A DNA stretch of 64,000 nucleotides, taken from assembly GCA_032622095.1 (NCBI GenBank), contig CP136069.1, positions 30,942,342 through 31,006,341 on the forward strand, in the 5' to 3' direction. Under the pieces are notes generated by a model. That model saw only the letters and a program-made list of their open reading frames with translations, had not been told where the DNA came from and ran no database searches. The position numbers were made by a program, and so were the translations under genes. The stretch is from Siphonodentalium dalli. Its lineage: Eukaryota > Mollusca > Scaphopoda > Gadilida > Siphonodentaliidae. Positions 1-11,829 of this stretch are shown piece after piece; position 1 is the first letter of the stretch, and every line of letters begins with the position of its first letter.

Positions 1-1384
1 TATAACAGTAATGTTTGCATAAGACTGTTATGTTATACCGCATGAACAAACTTCTAAGACTGTGAGTCCCTTTAACTGAATCAATGGAGACTCCATTAGT
101 TAAGAAACAAGTTAACCCTTTCTTACTGAATACTCATTGACGAGTAGTTCCCTTAGAAAATGTTCAAAGACACCTGCCAGAAAAAGCTTCTATCAGATAA
201 TGCCAATTATATTTAGAATTTTTCATGTTATTCGTGTGACAGTTTTATGGGCTATTTTTAGAACAGATGCGCGCGAAAACGTTCAGATCGTACCAAGAGC
301 ATAACAAGAAGGACAACTCTATCTTGTTAAGCTGCTGCAAATTGCAAAATCAGCTAAGAGAATTACCGATCGAAATAAACTAATATATTATAATTACCGA
401 TCGAAATAAACTAATTTATTATGCCTTTTTGAACAATAACATCCCACATCTTCAGTTTTATCTATATTTTATTCATAAGTACATAAATATGTATTATTTA
501 TTATATGTCTACCAATTTCATATATAATTTGATGTGCATTGATATTGCATGTATATTTCATGTTATTATGTATGCATCTGTCGCTAGTGGGAGTAAATTA
601 TCAATAAATTATCTATCTATTATCTATCTATCATATTTGTTGTCTTGAAGTCGGGATTTATAAATATTATGTTGTTGTTGTATTTGTGGCCCGGCGATGA
701 ACCATCTTTCCTCTGCGTGTGTATTTTTTTTTTTTTGTCTGTCGGCTGATTATATTTCCTGAACAACCCTCAAAATGAATAATGGACTGCTCTAATAAAT
801 TCTTTTTAAATCAACAGGAGAAGTAATTTACATGTAGTATAGAAAGAGATAAATTAAATTTTTCAGGAGACACAGAGCTGGATGGCACCAACCCCTCACC
901 ATCTAAGACCGTACATACATATTCAAGTTAGACAGCAGTCTCGGATGATGCGGTCAGTATTAATTCATTACCAAATATTACTGTACAGTATCATTGTGCA
1001 TGGTATGAGCTAACTGAAACTAATAATTAGTATCCACACGACTTTGTGACATGGCATAAGCCAGGAGGCTTGTAAAAGGCTTGAACGAACTCTATCGTTA
1101 TTTATATGGTATAACCAATGGACAAAACACAATGTATAGATGTCACGAACTTGTTAACAGACGCCACACAATTTAATACAGGTCTATAAATATGCATGGT
1201 GTAATGGGAAAGAACTAAATAAATTATTCCTTTTTGGTTATGTTGGGGTTATATATATGACACTAAAAAAACATATGATTAAAAATGACATATGATTAAA
1301 AGTATAGTAATTTTCACATTAGTAAATGATGGTCCCATAAATTTCCCCTTTGAAGGACCCATGCCCCCTGCACCACTTAGACTT
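1..1384. other. No gene seen; AT-rich with simple repeats
   Basis: A short direct repeat AATTACCGATCGAAATAAAC occurs at 362-381 and 393-412. TATC microsatellite at 609-640 and a T run at 726-736. No exon with splice sites could be supported. Confidence 0.6.
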
Positions 1385-1818
1385 ATTATACCACTATTTC
1401 TTTGGCTTCGGGGGGGGGGGGGTAAAAATATTTGATTCGAGTCGAGGGACCCACCCATCAAAGCTCAGAGTGATCAGATATCGATTTTTTTTATTTGTTA
1501 TTTCTCAAATTGTGTAACTATTTGTGGCCCAGAAAAGAGTCATCAAACCGACGGTCCCGTACAAAATTGCGGATGAAGATGAATAACTCTAAAATCAAGT
1601 GGTAATACGGCCGAAATTTCGTGATAATACGGCCATATTTTGTTGAACAGCATGTTGATAAATAAAACTTTTTGGGAAAGTGTATACCATAGTTGACAGC
1701 GGTTAGCGTTATTTTGTTGTAATTGATCGATTCTGATAACGAAAGCGTATTTTTAAGAAATGTTGTTGTTGTTGTTGTAACTTGATTATATGGGGACCAT
1801 CTGATTGGATTGAGTACA
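1385..1818 (+). mobile_element. Family A repeat
   Basis: Contains GGCTTCGGGGG, TTTGATTCGAGTCGAGG, ATCAAAGCTCAGAGTGATCA and the TTG microsatellite near 1,762-1,780, ending GGATTGAGTAC. A 14-base G run interrupts it. Six copies of this family lie in the window; none codes for protein. Confidence 0.75.
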
Positions 1819-1893
1819 TTTATATATATCTTATATAACCAATTGTGCGGAAATTATCGATGAAACATGGAATGCTTCTGTATATAATAACAA

Positions 1894-2436
1894 TCTAATA
1901 TATATTTTGGGACTTCTGTCTGTTTGTCTGTCTGTCTGTTTATTAGCAATGGCCCAGAATGGTCGGGAAAACTGCCCAACGGATTTCGACGAAATTTGAT
2001 ACCTAGGGATACTTTTGTCCGGGGAGTGTTTTGGACGGGTCAAATCATGACCCCGACCTGACCTTGACCTTCAAAATGGTCAATTCAAGGTCAAATCGGG
2101 TAAAACCGGACGGATTTCGACGGGTACTTTTGTCGGGTACTTTTGTCCGGGAGTGTTTTGGACGGGTCAAATCGTGACCCCGACCTGACCTTGACCTTCA
2201 AAATGGTCAATTCAAGGTCAAATCGGGTAAAACTTACGGATTTCGACGAAATTTGATACCTAGGGATACTTTTTTTCCGGGGAGTGTTTTGGACGGGTCA
2301 AATCTTGACCCCCAACCCAACCTTGACCTTCAAAATGGTTAATTCAAGGTCAAATCGCGCCTTTCGACGGATTTAGATGAAGTCCTGATGAAAGCAGAGG
2401 GGAAAAAGCCCGGACGAAGTCGGGCACACCAGCTAG
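1894..2436 (+). mobile_element. Non-autonomous Helitron
   Basis: 5' end TCTAATATATATTTTGGGAC inserted between A and T, a TCTG/TTTG microsatellite (1,917-1,941), two to three internal copies of a unit with ACCTTGACCTTCAAAATGGT and CAATTCAAGGTCAAATCGGG, and a 3' end with hairpin GCCCGGACGAAGTCGGGC followed by ACACCAGCTAG. TC start, hairpin and CTRR end are Helitron hallmarks. Confidence 0.82.
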
Positions 2437-3240
2437 TATACATATATTTCGGAAACCAATATATGGGTCAATGCTATACAAATTATGCATGTATAATTCA
2501 CAAAACGTAAAAATTTCGAGAGTGCTATAATTGTACTATATACACAGGCACACGTGATTTCTTATGATGGAATTGTTAGTTTATTTTCGCATGATATCAA
2601 TAGATATAAACGACCTAGAGTTATGACATATTTACGTGTATTTCCAGGTATTTCCTGGTATTTCTGTTTAAATTCGTAATTTAAATGTATGAACATTTTA
2701 TAGTGCTAGGACGAAATGTTATTTATATTTCTGTATAAACTTGTAATTTAATTGTATGAAGGTTGTATAGTGCCATGACGAGATAATCGAGACATTTATT
2801 CGATATTTCAGGAGTTCAGATGATTTCCAGACCACGATAACATACAGGAAGACAGAAATTATGTCAACTTAATTTTTCGAAATAAATTATTTTTGTTTGG
2901 TTATGTTGAGGTTTTGATTTGAACATATTTATTGTAACCCACAATATACAATATATATTACACAGCTGATATATAACAATGATGATATGTGTGTGGGCAC
3001 AGAGCTCGGAGCACAAGTTACCGAACTTATCGGAGCTCCTCTCCCATGGCATTCAATTGCTAATAAATTTAAGTATCGGAGATGGTTTTTAATTCAGGTG
3101 TATTGCAGATGTTATTGTTTAAGTGTGGTAGCTGTTTTGGGTGGCTATGGTCTCACAGATTGGGGTAAGAGAAACTATAACTAGAGAGAATTGTGATAAT
3201 TCTGAGATTATGAGAAACGGTCTGTCGATGAGATAAATGA
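2437..3240. other. No gene or known repeat seen
   Basis: AT-rich. A diverged pair ATTTCTGTTTAAATTCGTAATTT (2,661) and ATTTCTGTATAAACTTGTAATTT (2,729) suggests an old local duplication of about 65 bp. Short ORFs around 2,864-3,184 lack family motifs. Confidence 0.5.
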
Positions 3241-3800
3241 TTGTACTGTCTCAAACATGCGCACATTCAGCTTTTCACTGTAGTGTTGTACACAAACAAC
3301 AGATCTTTTTCGGAGACAATGGTCACGTTAAGTTCATCCAAACGAGCCCACATCCGATTTCTTGATTCTGTGTACAACTGAAGACAAAATGGTTTGCGTC
3401 TCACATGAGTTTCCACAAGTACAGTTTGGATGAGCTGAGATGTAGTTTTCATTTTTATCAAAGTTTAGGTCACCACAGTTATTTCTAAGTCTACAGTGCA
3501 AAATGTTTAATCTCCTTTGGCCTGTATTATAATATGGTGGGGGTTTCAAAGTAAGTTCTTTATTACAGAATGTTCTATACATGTTACTAATGATTTCGTC
3601 GTTAGTCGGTTCTGATGAGGGGTCATCAACTTTTTGGTCGGTAGTGGTTTTGCATGATAGATTCCATTCAGCGATCATGGGTGGGACGAAACACGATTTG
3701 AAGTGGGTCCTGTTCGTAAAGTACTTTATGTGTCGCAAAGGGTTGGAGTTACATATGACACTCAAAAACCAAGTCCTATTTTCCGACTGGAATGCCATAA
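3240..3800 (-). pseudogene. Non-LTR retrotransposon (LINE) 3' remnant
   Basis: The minus strand encodes GQRRLNILHCRLRNNCGDLN, then SAHPNCTCGNSCET, typical of the region after the reverse transcriptase in CR1/Jockey-like LINEs (H-x-R-L-R-x-x-C-x-x-L-N, then C-x-C-G...E-T-x-x-H). After the ET the match moves to another frame (ETHVRRKPFCLQLYTESR), so there is a frameshift. No reverse transcriptase core is present. Inactive. Confidence 0.75.
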
Positions 3801-4149
3801 GACAAAAACTTGGCGGGCATTGTCATTTCTTTCAATGTATACACTGTAGAAAATGTCCGTAATTTTTTGTCACAATGTGATGATAATTTTGCTTTGCCAT
3901 CACATTTTGCTATAAAAATACGGAATATCCGTGAAAAACGTAAATGCTATTTTCCTTAAAACTAAATGAAATTGATGTAAATTAACTGTACATCCATTAT
4001 GATGGTTGTATATGACGTGGTTTTAATGTCCAAGCTCGATGTAGTAAGATTCGGCTTCATACTTTTGGGAACGTCGGTTCCATTGTTTTGGGAAACAAGG
4101 CCTGATCGAATTCCCAATTGGTGGACATTAGTGAAATTACATATGCAAT

Positions 4150-4720
4150 TGTAATATATGACAATTATTCAGATTAATTCCAGGCAGAGGCGGACTGGGC
4201 CAAAAAAACCGGCCCGGGAAATTAATATAATACCGGCCCATCTGTTTGGGGGGGGGGGGGGGGCGTCCACAGTCCACCTTGGAAAATTCCAACTGCACCC
4301 CCCCCCCCCCTTGAATCAGAATCAGACCAAATACATATTTTTGCATAATTCCATTTGCACCCCCCCCCCCCCACTTGAATCAGATGCAGACCAAATACAT
4401 GTTTTTGCATAATTCCATTTGCACCTCTGGTCTAATATCCTATATATTCATAAACCATGGTTCTATATATTCCCGGTATGAGACCATTCAGATATTTTTA
4501 CCTGAAAAATTGCATAAAATCTAACATAGCGGTCTAACTCCAGACAAATGCACAGAGCTACGGACAAGAGACCAGGACACACCGGGCTGTTCATGGTTGT
4601 TCGGCCCGGGGTGAGAACATTTTGAAAACTATACAAGAAAATCTCGAATCCGATAAACTAGACTGGCATCAACTGAAGCGTTCCTATTTTCTTGTAAATT
4701 TCAATTGGGGGAGGGGTGCG
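4150..4720. repeat. Family I repeat with poly-G/poly-C runs
   Basis: Tandem pair of a unit with AATTCCATTTGCACCC, a C run and TTGAATCAGA...CAGACCAAATACAT, then a longer part with TAAACCATGGTTCTAT and GGTCTAACTCCAGACAAATG. The same order occurs at 8,370-8,800. Confidence 0.7.
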
Positions 4721-5950
4721 TAAGATTTTTTTTGGGATTTACGGCTGGGAGTTACCGTTAAAATCTCGAGATTAATGGGGTCTTTACGTGGTGTTATATG
4801 ATGCCGACAAGTTCATTTAATGTCAAAATTACGATTAGCCAATTCGGCTGGTTAAACAACACATGTGCCGGCCCACGTCCGGAATTTTCCCGGTCTCCCG
4901 ATCGGCCATGCAGTCCGCCTCTGCCCTCATGAATTTATGTGAGAAGAGTACCATCTTATTGGATACACGGCTGGTTAAACAACACATGTGGCGGCCCACG
5001 TCGGTTTCATTTGCGGCCCAAGTTGTGGTTGGGCGGCCCAACCACATATACCCCCCCCCCCCCCAAACCGTAAAAAAAACCCTCGGATTCTCGCTTGATA
5101 GAAAATCACGTGGAATCAAAATTTTCCGGCCTCCGGCCCATCGGGAAATTTCCCGGTCTCCCGATCGCCCAGTCCGCCTCTGGTTCCAGGGTTAATGTCA
5201 TTGTATTATGTGAAGTCAGAGTCAGAGGCAGAATAATATGCCATTATTTATACTTAGTGTATGTTATGTTGTAGTTGTAGATGGGAACTTGGGAAGCATC
5301 ACATTGGTTAAGATCTAATGTGTAATTGGGTGGTATTTATTCTAATAGAATAAAGGGATGATAACCATGCAGATATGACTGGCAAGGGTATACTTGGTTA
5401 TATAACAATGTGCGGTGGTAGGGTTTATGATAGCACACAAATCTGAAATGACATTTCTGGGGCGGGTAGTTTGAAGTCATACCAGTTCAGTACCAGTACT
5501 GATAATAACACAACATACCTGTAGTTGCATTATTTTATCACGGATATTTGCAAATCCAAGATGGACACCAAGGTCACGTGACCTCCATGTGATGAGCAAA
5601 GTGGCTACACGTGGAACAACCATCTGTTCACTCAACTGAAGTTTGAACAAATTATTCCCATCGATACCCGAGAAACAACACATCTCACATCGCACCCTGT
5701 AGATTCACACAATTAGTGCCCGTAAAAATCAATACACATCGCCATACGATTTACACAAACGTTTCCGAGGTTTATCAGCCAATAATCACACGCCCTCTAT
5801 ACATTCACACAATTAGCGGCCGTGGGAATCTGTACATTTCGCCAAAACGGTTTACATGAAAGTTTTCGATGTTTTTGGGATTTATGAACATCGGAAACGC
5901 CTTTCACTTCAAGCTGTTCGTGTGACCCCGCTCACTGCGTGTTGTTATTA
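4720..5950. other. Degenerate repeats, no gene
   Basis: CGGCTGGTTAAACAACACAT occurs twice (4,847 and 4,969), each followed by GTGNCGGCCCACGTC; a C run lies at 5,050-5,063. The rest is unclassified; ACACAATTAG...CCGTRGGAATC...TCGCCA is repeated at 5,707 and 5,807. Confidence 0.5.
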
Positions 5951-6065
5951 CGAGACTTTGTTGAAATTTGAACAATATGTTACTTATAATTGTTTTGGTA
6001 GTTGTACAACTTTGTTCAAATCATTAATTAAAATGTAATGGTATATGATTATAAGGAATGACTTG

Positions 6066-6197
6066 AAGATCGGTTGGGGCCATTGGTTTTGGCCGCCAGA
6101 GTAATTAATAAAGTTTGTTTTATTACTTCACGTACTTTCTTTAATTACTCTGCCGGTCAAAATCCAATGACCCCCATCGATCTGCAACTCATTTCTT
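6066..6197. repeat. Hairpin of about 130 bp
   Basis: Left arm GATCGGTTGGGGCCATTGGT then TTTGGCCGCCAGAGTAATTA; the right arm is its complement (TAATTACTCTGCCGGTCAAA then ATCCAATGACCCCCATCGAT). The loop is about 25 bp. It abuts the family C fragment. Confidence 0.8.
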
Positions 6198-6310
6198 AAA
6201 GACATATTATGTACCTGTTCGGATGCATGAAACTGATCAGTTAGTATTCAGGAGCTATGACAACTGGAGGAATGTAACATTCTACTAACATCGCCGAAAT
6301 GTTAAAGCTC
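6198..6310. mobile_element. Family C fragment
   Basis: TTAAAGACATATTATGTACC and the downstream ACTGGAGGAATGTAACATTC and TACTAACATCGCCGAAAT match family C; the right part is missing. Confidence 0.65.
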
Positions 6311-6792
6311 GTGTGAAAATAATGTCTGGACATGTTGACATTCGATTGTAGTACTATAGTCCATTAAACTTAGCATATTACCGAGCGAAAAACGTGTATG
6401 CAGTTGAAATGTACAACGTCGGTATAATACTGTGGGGGGCATAAATATTTTACAGTTAGTTCAACCCTTTCCCTGCTCGTAATTAACACCAAAAATGTCC
6501 GCCAGATTGGTGAACGTCCCCCAAAGCGGGCATCTCTAGATAGCAGATTTGATTACAACTTGAATGTAAAATTATAATTTGATGTACACCGTCCTTTAAA
6601 ATTATTGATAGCACAATGTGCTGTGGGAGTACGGTTGACATGAACATTATGGCTGGTAGTCGTGCAATAAGCCTTAAAATTGACAAGTCGATCGCCCCCT
6701 ACAACCCACTACTACCACGAACCTTCAATGCCCACATCAACGCTGAGCGTCAAGTCCATGCATCAAGTATGTTTGTAAATATGTCAACACGT

Positions 6793-7347
6793 TTGGGAAG
6801 TCAAATTGACATTTAATAAATAATTAGCTTAAACGCAATAAGGAAAAATATTCCTTATTGCGTTTAAGTGCCATAAGAATATTCATTATTACGGTTAAGC
6901 AAAATTTTATTTTCCTTATTGTGCTTAAGCGCAATTAAATAATCCTTATTGCACTTAAAGCAATTAGATATTCCTTATTGCACTTAAGCAAATACGATCT
7001 ACCCGTATTGCACTTAGATCTACCGTTATTTCGTTTAGCACAATAAGGGAGTCCTTATTGCGATTTTAAGCACAATTAAATGTAAGCATATTAAGGAAAG
7101 ATCAAATTGCGCTTAGGTGAAATAAATGAGATCTTTTTGCGCTTAAGTGCAATAAGGAATATCTAATTGCGCTTAATCGGAATAAGGAATATCTAATTGT
7201 GCTCAAGCGCAACAAGGACGATTTTATTATGCTTAAGCGAACTAAATATATTGTGATTGTACTTAAGCGCAATAAGGAATGTTCTTATTGTTCTTAAGCG
7301 CAATTAAAGCTCAATTATTTATTAAATATCAATTTGGCTTCCAATGA
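6793..7347. mobile_element. Foldback element with TTAAGCG core, inserted in the Helitron
   Basis: Ends are inverted repeats: GTCAAATTGACATTTAATAA then ATAATTAGC at the left, and GCTCAATTATTTATTAAATA then TCAATTTGGC at the right. The interior is filled by short palindromic units such as TTGCGCTTAAGCGCAATAAGG. It separates two Helitron Rep segments that should adjoin. Confidence 0.8.
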
Positions 7348-7807
7348 ACATGGGCTCTGACATGGCAGTATTCAACTTGTGGTATATAGATAGAGAAGAA
7401 GTAACTCAGTACCAGACAGGTCGCTACATCAGTAGCAACGAAGCGGTATGGAGGATTCTTGGTTTCCCCATCCATGAGAGATACCCACCTATCGAGCATT
7501 TAGCAGTTCACTTAGAAAACGGGCAGGGTCGACTTCAGTCAACAAAATGCTCAACAGTTAGCACATGCACCACCAAAGGACACAACTTTAACTGCCTTCT
7601 TCAAGATGTGTCAGGAGGATGACTTTGCCATAACACTTCTACTGGGAGGTGCCCTGATACTACACATGGCTTAAGAGTACACGAAAGTGGCAAAGGCTCA
7701 ATGTTGGGAAAGTCTTTGAGGGTCACGCCGGTATGAAGTCAACAGACATACTTGGCAGAGTCTATGGTGTTCATCCAAACCAGTCCGAGTGTTATTTCCT
7801 GCGCATG

Positions 7808-9537
7808 CAGGGGGGGGGGGTGAAAAAAAATTTCCGGCACGTATGCCGGGGTGGGTGGGTGGGTGGTCAAAGCCACCAACAAGCAATTTTTTCCGCAACT
7901 AAAAAAAAAAATTCCTGCTTGTTTTTTTAGTGTTTTGGCAATGAGTTGGGCTTCAAACCCACTTTGAATGAGAGAAATAATGTAATTCTAACTGTAAACT
8001 GACTGCAGGCAGTTATCGTGTTGTATTTTGTTGCAAATTTTGAAATCCAAGATGGCCACTGGCAGCCATGTTTTTTTGGCCGAATGACCTCAAAATGACT
8101 CATTCCTATTTACATGTCCCTGTTGACATCCATGATAAATAGTATGCACAGAATTCATATACAGCTGTTTACAGTGAATTTCCCCCCGCAAATCTCTGTT
8201 TTAGTGTTAAAAGGGGGGGTGGTTGTCAAAAAATGGTCGGAAAAAACTGCCGAAAACGGAAAAAAAATTGGCGGTGGGAGTGGGTGGGTACAAAAAATGA
8301 TCGAAAGGGAAAAAATGCCATACGTGCCTGAAAAAAATTTCGGGAATATTGTAGGACGTGGCTAGAGGGTCTCTGCATGTAGGGGGTGTCCACCTTGATA
8401 ATTCCAAGTGCACCCCCCCCCTTGAAGCAGACCATAGACAAGGTTTTGCATAATTCCGTTTGCAGCCCCCCCCCCCACCTTGAATCAAACCAAAAACACC
8501 CTTGAATCAAACCAAAGGTTTTGCATAATTTCATTCCCTCCTTGCACCTAAGTATTCACAGGCCTAATAGCCTATTTATAAACCATGGTTCTATCAAACC
8601 GGTATGATAATATTCATATATTTTGAACCTGAAAATTGCGCAAATCCTAACATCTAGTGGTCTAACTCCAGACAAATGCACAAGACTACGGCCAATAGAC
8701 CAGGGCACACCGGGCCGACCATGGTTGTTCGGTCCGGGTGAGAAAATTGTGAAAACTAAACAAGAATATCGCAAAATTCTAGCATCTAGACTGACCTCAA
8801 GCATTCCTAGTGTTGGAAATTTCAAACCTCATACTCTCTCTTAGTTTGGAAATTTCCCAACTGATGACCATTTCAGTCAACAATTTTAACCAAATGTAGT
8901 AAAATATTGTTTTCTTAAACTCATTAGCAGTTTTTTATTGGCCACGGGGAGGGACCAGGACCATGGTTCGGCCCGGTGTGCGAAAATTTTGAAATCTGAA
9001 CAAGAAAATCGCAAAATCCTAGCATCTAGACTAGCCTCAAGCATTCATAGAGATTGAAATTTCAAACCTGACACCACGACTCAGGTTGGAAAATTTCAAA
9101 CTGATGACAATTCCAGTGACAATTTTGACCAAATGTAGGACAATATTGTTTTCTTAATTTATTAACTAGAAGTTTTTGACTGGCCATGCGGGAGGGACCA
9201 GGACACAAGCTTTCCAAGTGTTGGATGTTTCCAACCTGACACCCCCATAGGTTGGAAAATTTCTAACTGATGGCCATTTCAGTTACCAAAAGAAGGAAAA
9301 TATGCAAATATTGGTCCAAAAACAATAAATCCCCCCCCCCCCAATAAATTGTTTGAAAATCAAACTACAAGAACATTTTCAACCTATTGTTGGTGTGAAA
9401 TTTCCAACTAATGTTGTGTCAGGTATGAAATTTCCAACTGTTGAACATTTTGACCCACCCCCCACCCCCCTGTCGCCACGTCTCTGATGTCCATACACGT
9501 CATACCACGCGGAACTCGAGCAAATTAGGTCAAGGTA
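7808..9537. mobile_element. Composite insertion (families J and I) inside the Helitron
   Basis: 7,808-8,345 is a family J element with palindromic ends CGGCACGTATGCCGG and CCATACGTGCCTG; 8,370-9,470 is family I, with three partial copies of a unit containing GACCAGGACA, GGCCCGG and TTGGAAATTTC. Helitron sequence between the YFLRMQ and LPTNM segments is missing, so insertion came with deletion. Confidence 0.65.
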
Positions 9538-10461
9538 TGTGCTAAGTCATCATATATGTGGCCACGCACATGTACAACAGTTTGGACTTCCCACAAACAT
9601 GAAAGTCTATATACAGGGATACCATATTGTCTTCTCTAAACGTCTTCTTGAATTAGGCGGTGGCGGTGTTACTCCAGATGTCAACGGCCAAATCACAGTA
9701 ACTAACGACAATGGTGTTGTAGTCAACTCATCTGAGGACCTCATGAAATACGTTTTTCCTGATTTGGCACGTCACTTCCGAGACCACCAGTGCCTCAAAG
9801 AACGATGCTGATGTTGATATTAATTTTAATTTACTACAGCAAATTCCAGGAGGAATATACCTATACAAATGAATTGACACTGTTCCCGACACATCTCAAG
9901 CTGTAAAGTACCCAGTAGAATTTATCAACTCCCTTCAGCTACCCGGTGTCCCCCTCACAGGCTTCATATCAAAGTTGGGTCACCTATATCATGCTCCTGT
10001 GAAATCTTGATCCACCAAAGCCCTGCAATTGTATTCGTCTAGCTGTTAAGAAACTTCTTCCACACGTTATTGAAGCAACATTTATGACTGGGGGGGGGGG
10101 GGTAGCAGAGGAGATGATGTCTTCATCCCGCGGATTCCAATCATCCCAACAGACATATACCATTCCAGTTCAAGCGTCTTCAATTCTCAATTAGACTCAG
10201 CTTTGCAATGACTATCAATAAGGCTCAGGGGCAACCCTTAAGATCGTTAGACATAATTTAATATCACCGTGTTTCTCCCATGGCCAGTTCTACGTTGGGT
10301 GCTCGATGGTTGGATCACAAAACCTATTCATCAATGCAGCAGAAGGGAAAACACGAATGTGGTGTACAAAGAAGTTCTTTGAAATTGAGTAAATGAATGT
10401 CAAAACACTTCAAGTTGTTTCCAATCGTCTTTAGCCGAGCAACATCGGGTACACCAGCTAG

Positions 10462-11820
10462 TGCCATATATATCACGCTGTAATTAGTAATTCATTCTCA
10501 TCGTTTTTGCTATATCACATGGCCACATACCCCACGCATGCGCCATGTTGGTGCGTTTTCTTTACCCCTAAACAGAATACACGGAAAACTCACATGGTCC
10601 TCGCAAAACATGAACATAATTTCAATTCGGTACAAATGTTGTCTAGGTTTGTAGGTTAGGTCAATATTTCTCGCATTTTGACTATACTATTTATTGACTG
10701 CAACATAAAATTATAAAGCCTGTATGAACAAACTCCGAATGTGGTTATTTGGTGTGGCTGAGGGTAAAATATTTCCACAAGAACTTCAATAAAATCTCCA
10801 TAAAATGTATAAAGTTCTCCGTCAAGTTAAAGTCATTAGCTTCACTCCCGGTGGGTATATAGTTCATGTCAGACAGAACTGTATCCGGTATACCATAAGA
10901 AAGGTCATACAAAACTAGAAATAAAACCACAAGGTTGCATATTATTGATGCGGTATTCGTCCCGTATTAAATTGTTGAAAACTGCTGTCAGAGTAAGAAA
11001 TCTTCTCAGATACAACCACATTTTCGGCGCGAATCATCGCGTGGAGGTCATGGAATTATATTCGGAAGAAATCGGAACCGCCCGAAAAATGACGATCGGC
11101 TGGCACGCACGGTTGACAGAACAGCCAAAACAATAGCCGGCATGTCGATAACCGAAAGTAGATTCAACAAAACACAAACTAGATAATGTGATTATGTCTT
11201 GATTTTTGCGTCGATATCTCATGTTTTCTAATTGAAATATCGAGAATTAATTGGCAACTAACAAAGTGTACACACTGTGTATATATGTTATATATGGATT
11301 GTTTGCAAATATAGGCGTGAATAGGTATTCACAGCATGCAAAATACGATTGGCACACCTCCGAAATGATCCAGGTCGTCATGCTTCTCATCGATTGAAAA
11401 TAAACAAATCGGGGAATTCCTGCCCTTCTTATCAAACGTCAACACATTTGGTCGAATTTAAGATGAAGTTATCTGCAATGGCATTATTGACTTCTGTAAA
11501 TGGAAATTATTAGCAATATTTCAAATGCAGAGAGTGCATGAACCACCGATCGATCTATAAATTATAATAGCCCAATCGGGCTGAACTAGATCGATTGGTC
11601 TTCCTGGCATAGTGGTTGCTGCTGTAAGAGAGGGAACTCTAAATTTCTTAAATATTAAAATTTTGTTTGTTTTCAGATTTGTACAAGTTTATAATGAATA
11701 TTACCAGTAAAAAATTATACCATTGTCTTTCATTAGTTTCAAAATAAATGAGAATTTTTTTTTAATTGGTAGAAACAGCTGGTCGAAAGAACAATTTAGA
11801 GTACTCCCCTTAATATCCCA
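10462..11820. other. No gene or known repeat seen
   Basis: Ordinary AT-rich sequence. ORFs of 61-63 codons on both strands (for example 10,945-11,136) show no recognisable motifs or splice context. Confidence 0.5.
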
Positions 11821-11829
11821 GATTCACTT

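Larger units (their letters stand above)
6610..10461 (+). pseudogene. Autonomous Helitron remnant (Rep and PIF1-like helicase), disrupted
   Basis: Pieces in order: PYNPLLPRTFNAHINAE (6,698-6,749), then after an insertion GSDMAVFNLWYIDREEVTQY and GRYISSNEAVWRILGFPIHE (7,350-7,490), LGRVYGVHPNQSECYFLRMQ (to 7,808), then after a second insertion LPTNMKVYIQG and LLELGGGGVTPDVNG (9,590-9,690), IPFQFKRLQFSIRLSFAMTI plus NKAQGQ (10,160-10,230), and SQNLFINAAEGKTRMWCTKK (10,310-10,370). These are the Rep C-terminal region and helicase of Helitrons, which replicate by rolling circle in the nucleus. Several stops and frameshifts are present. The 3' end is hairpin CCGAGCAACATCGG plus ACACCAGCTAG, ending at 10,461. 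Confidence 0.88.

Noticed and set aside
3581-3862. 93-codon plus-strand ORF
   Set aside because: Antisense shadow of the LINE remnant.
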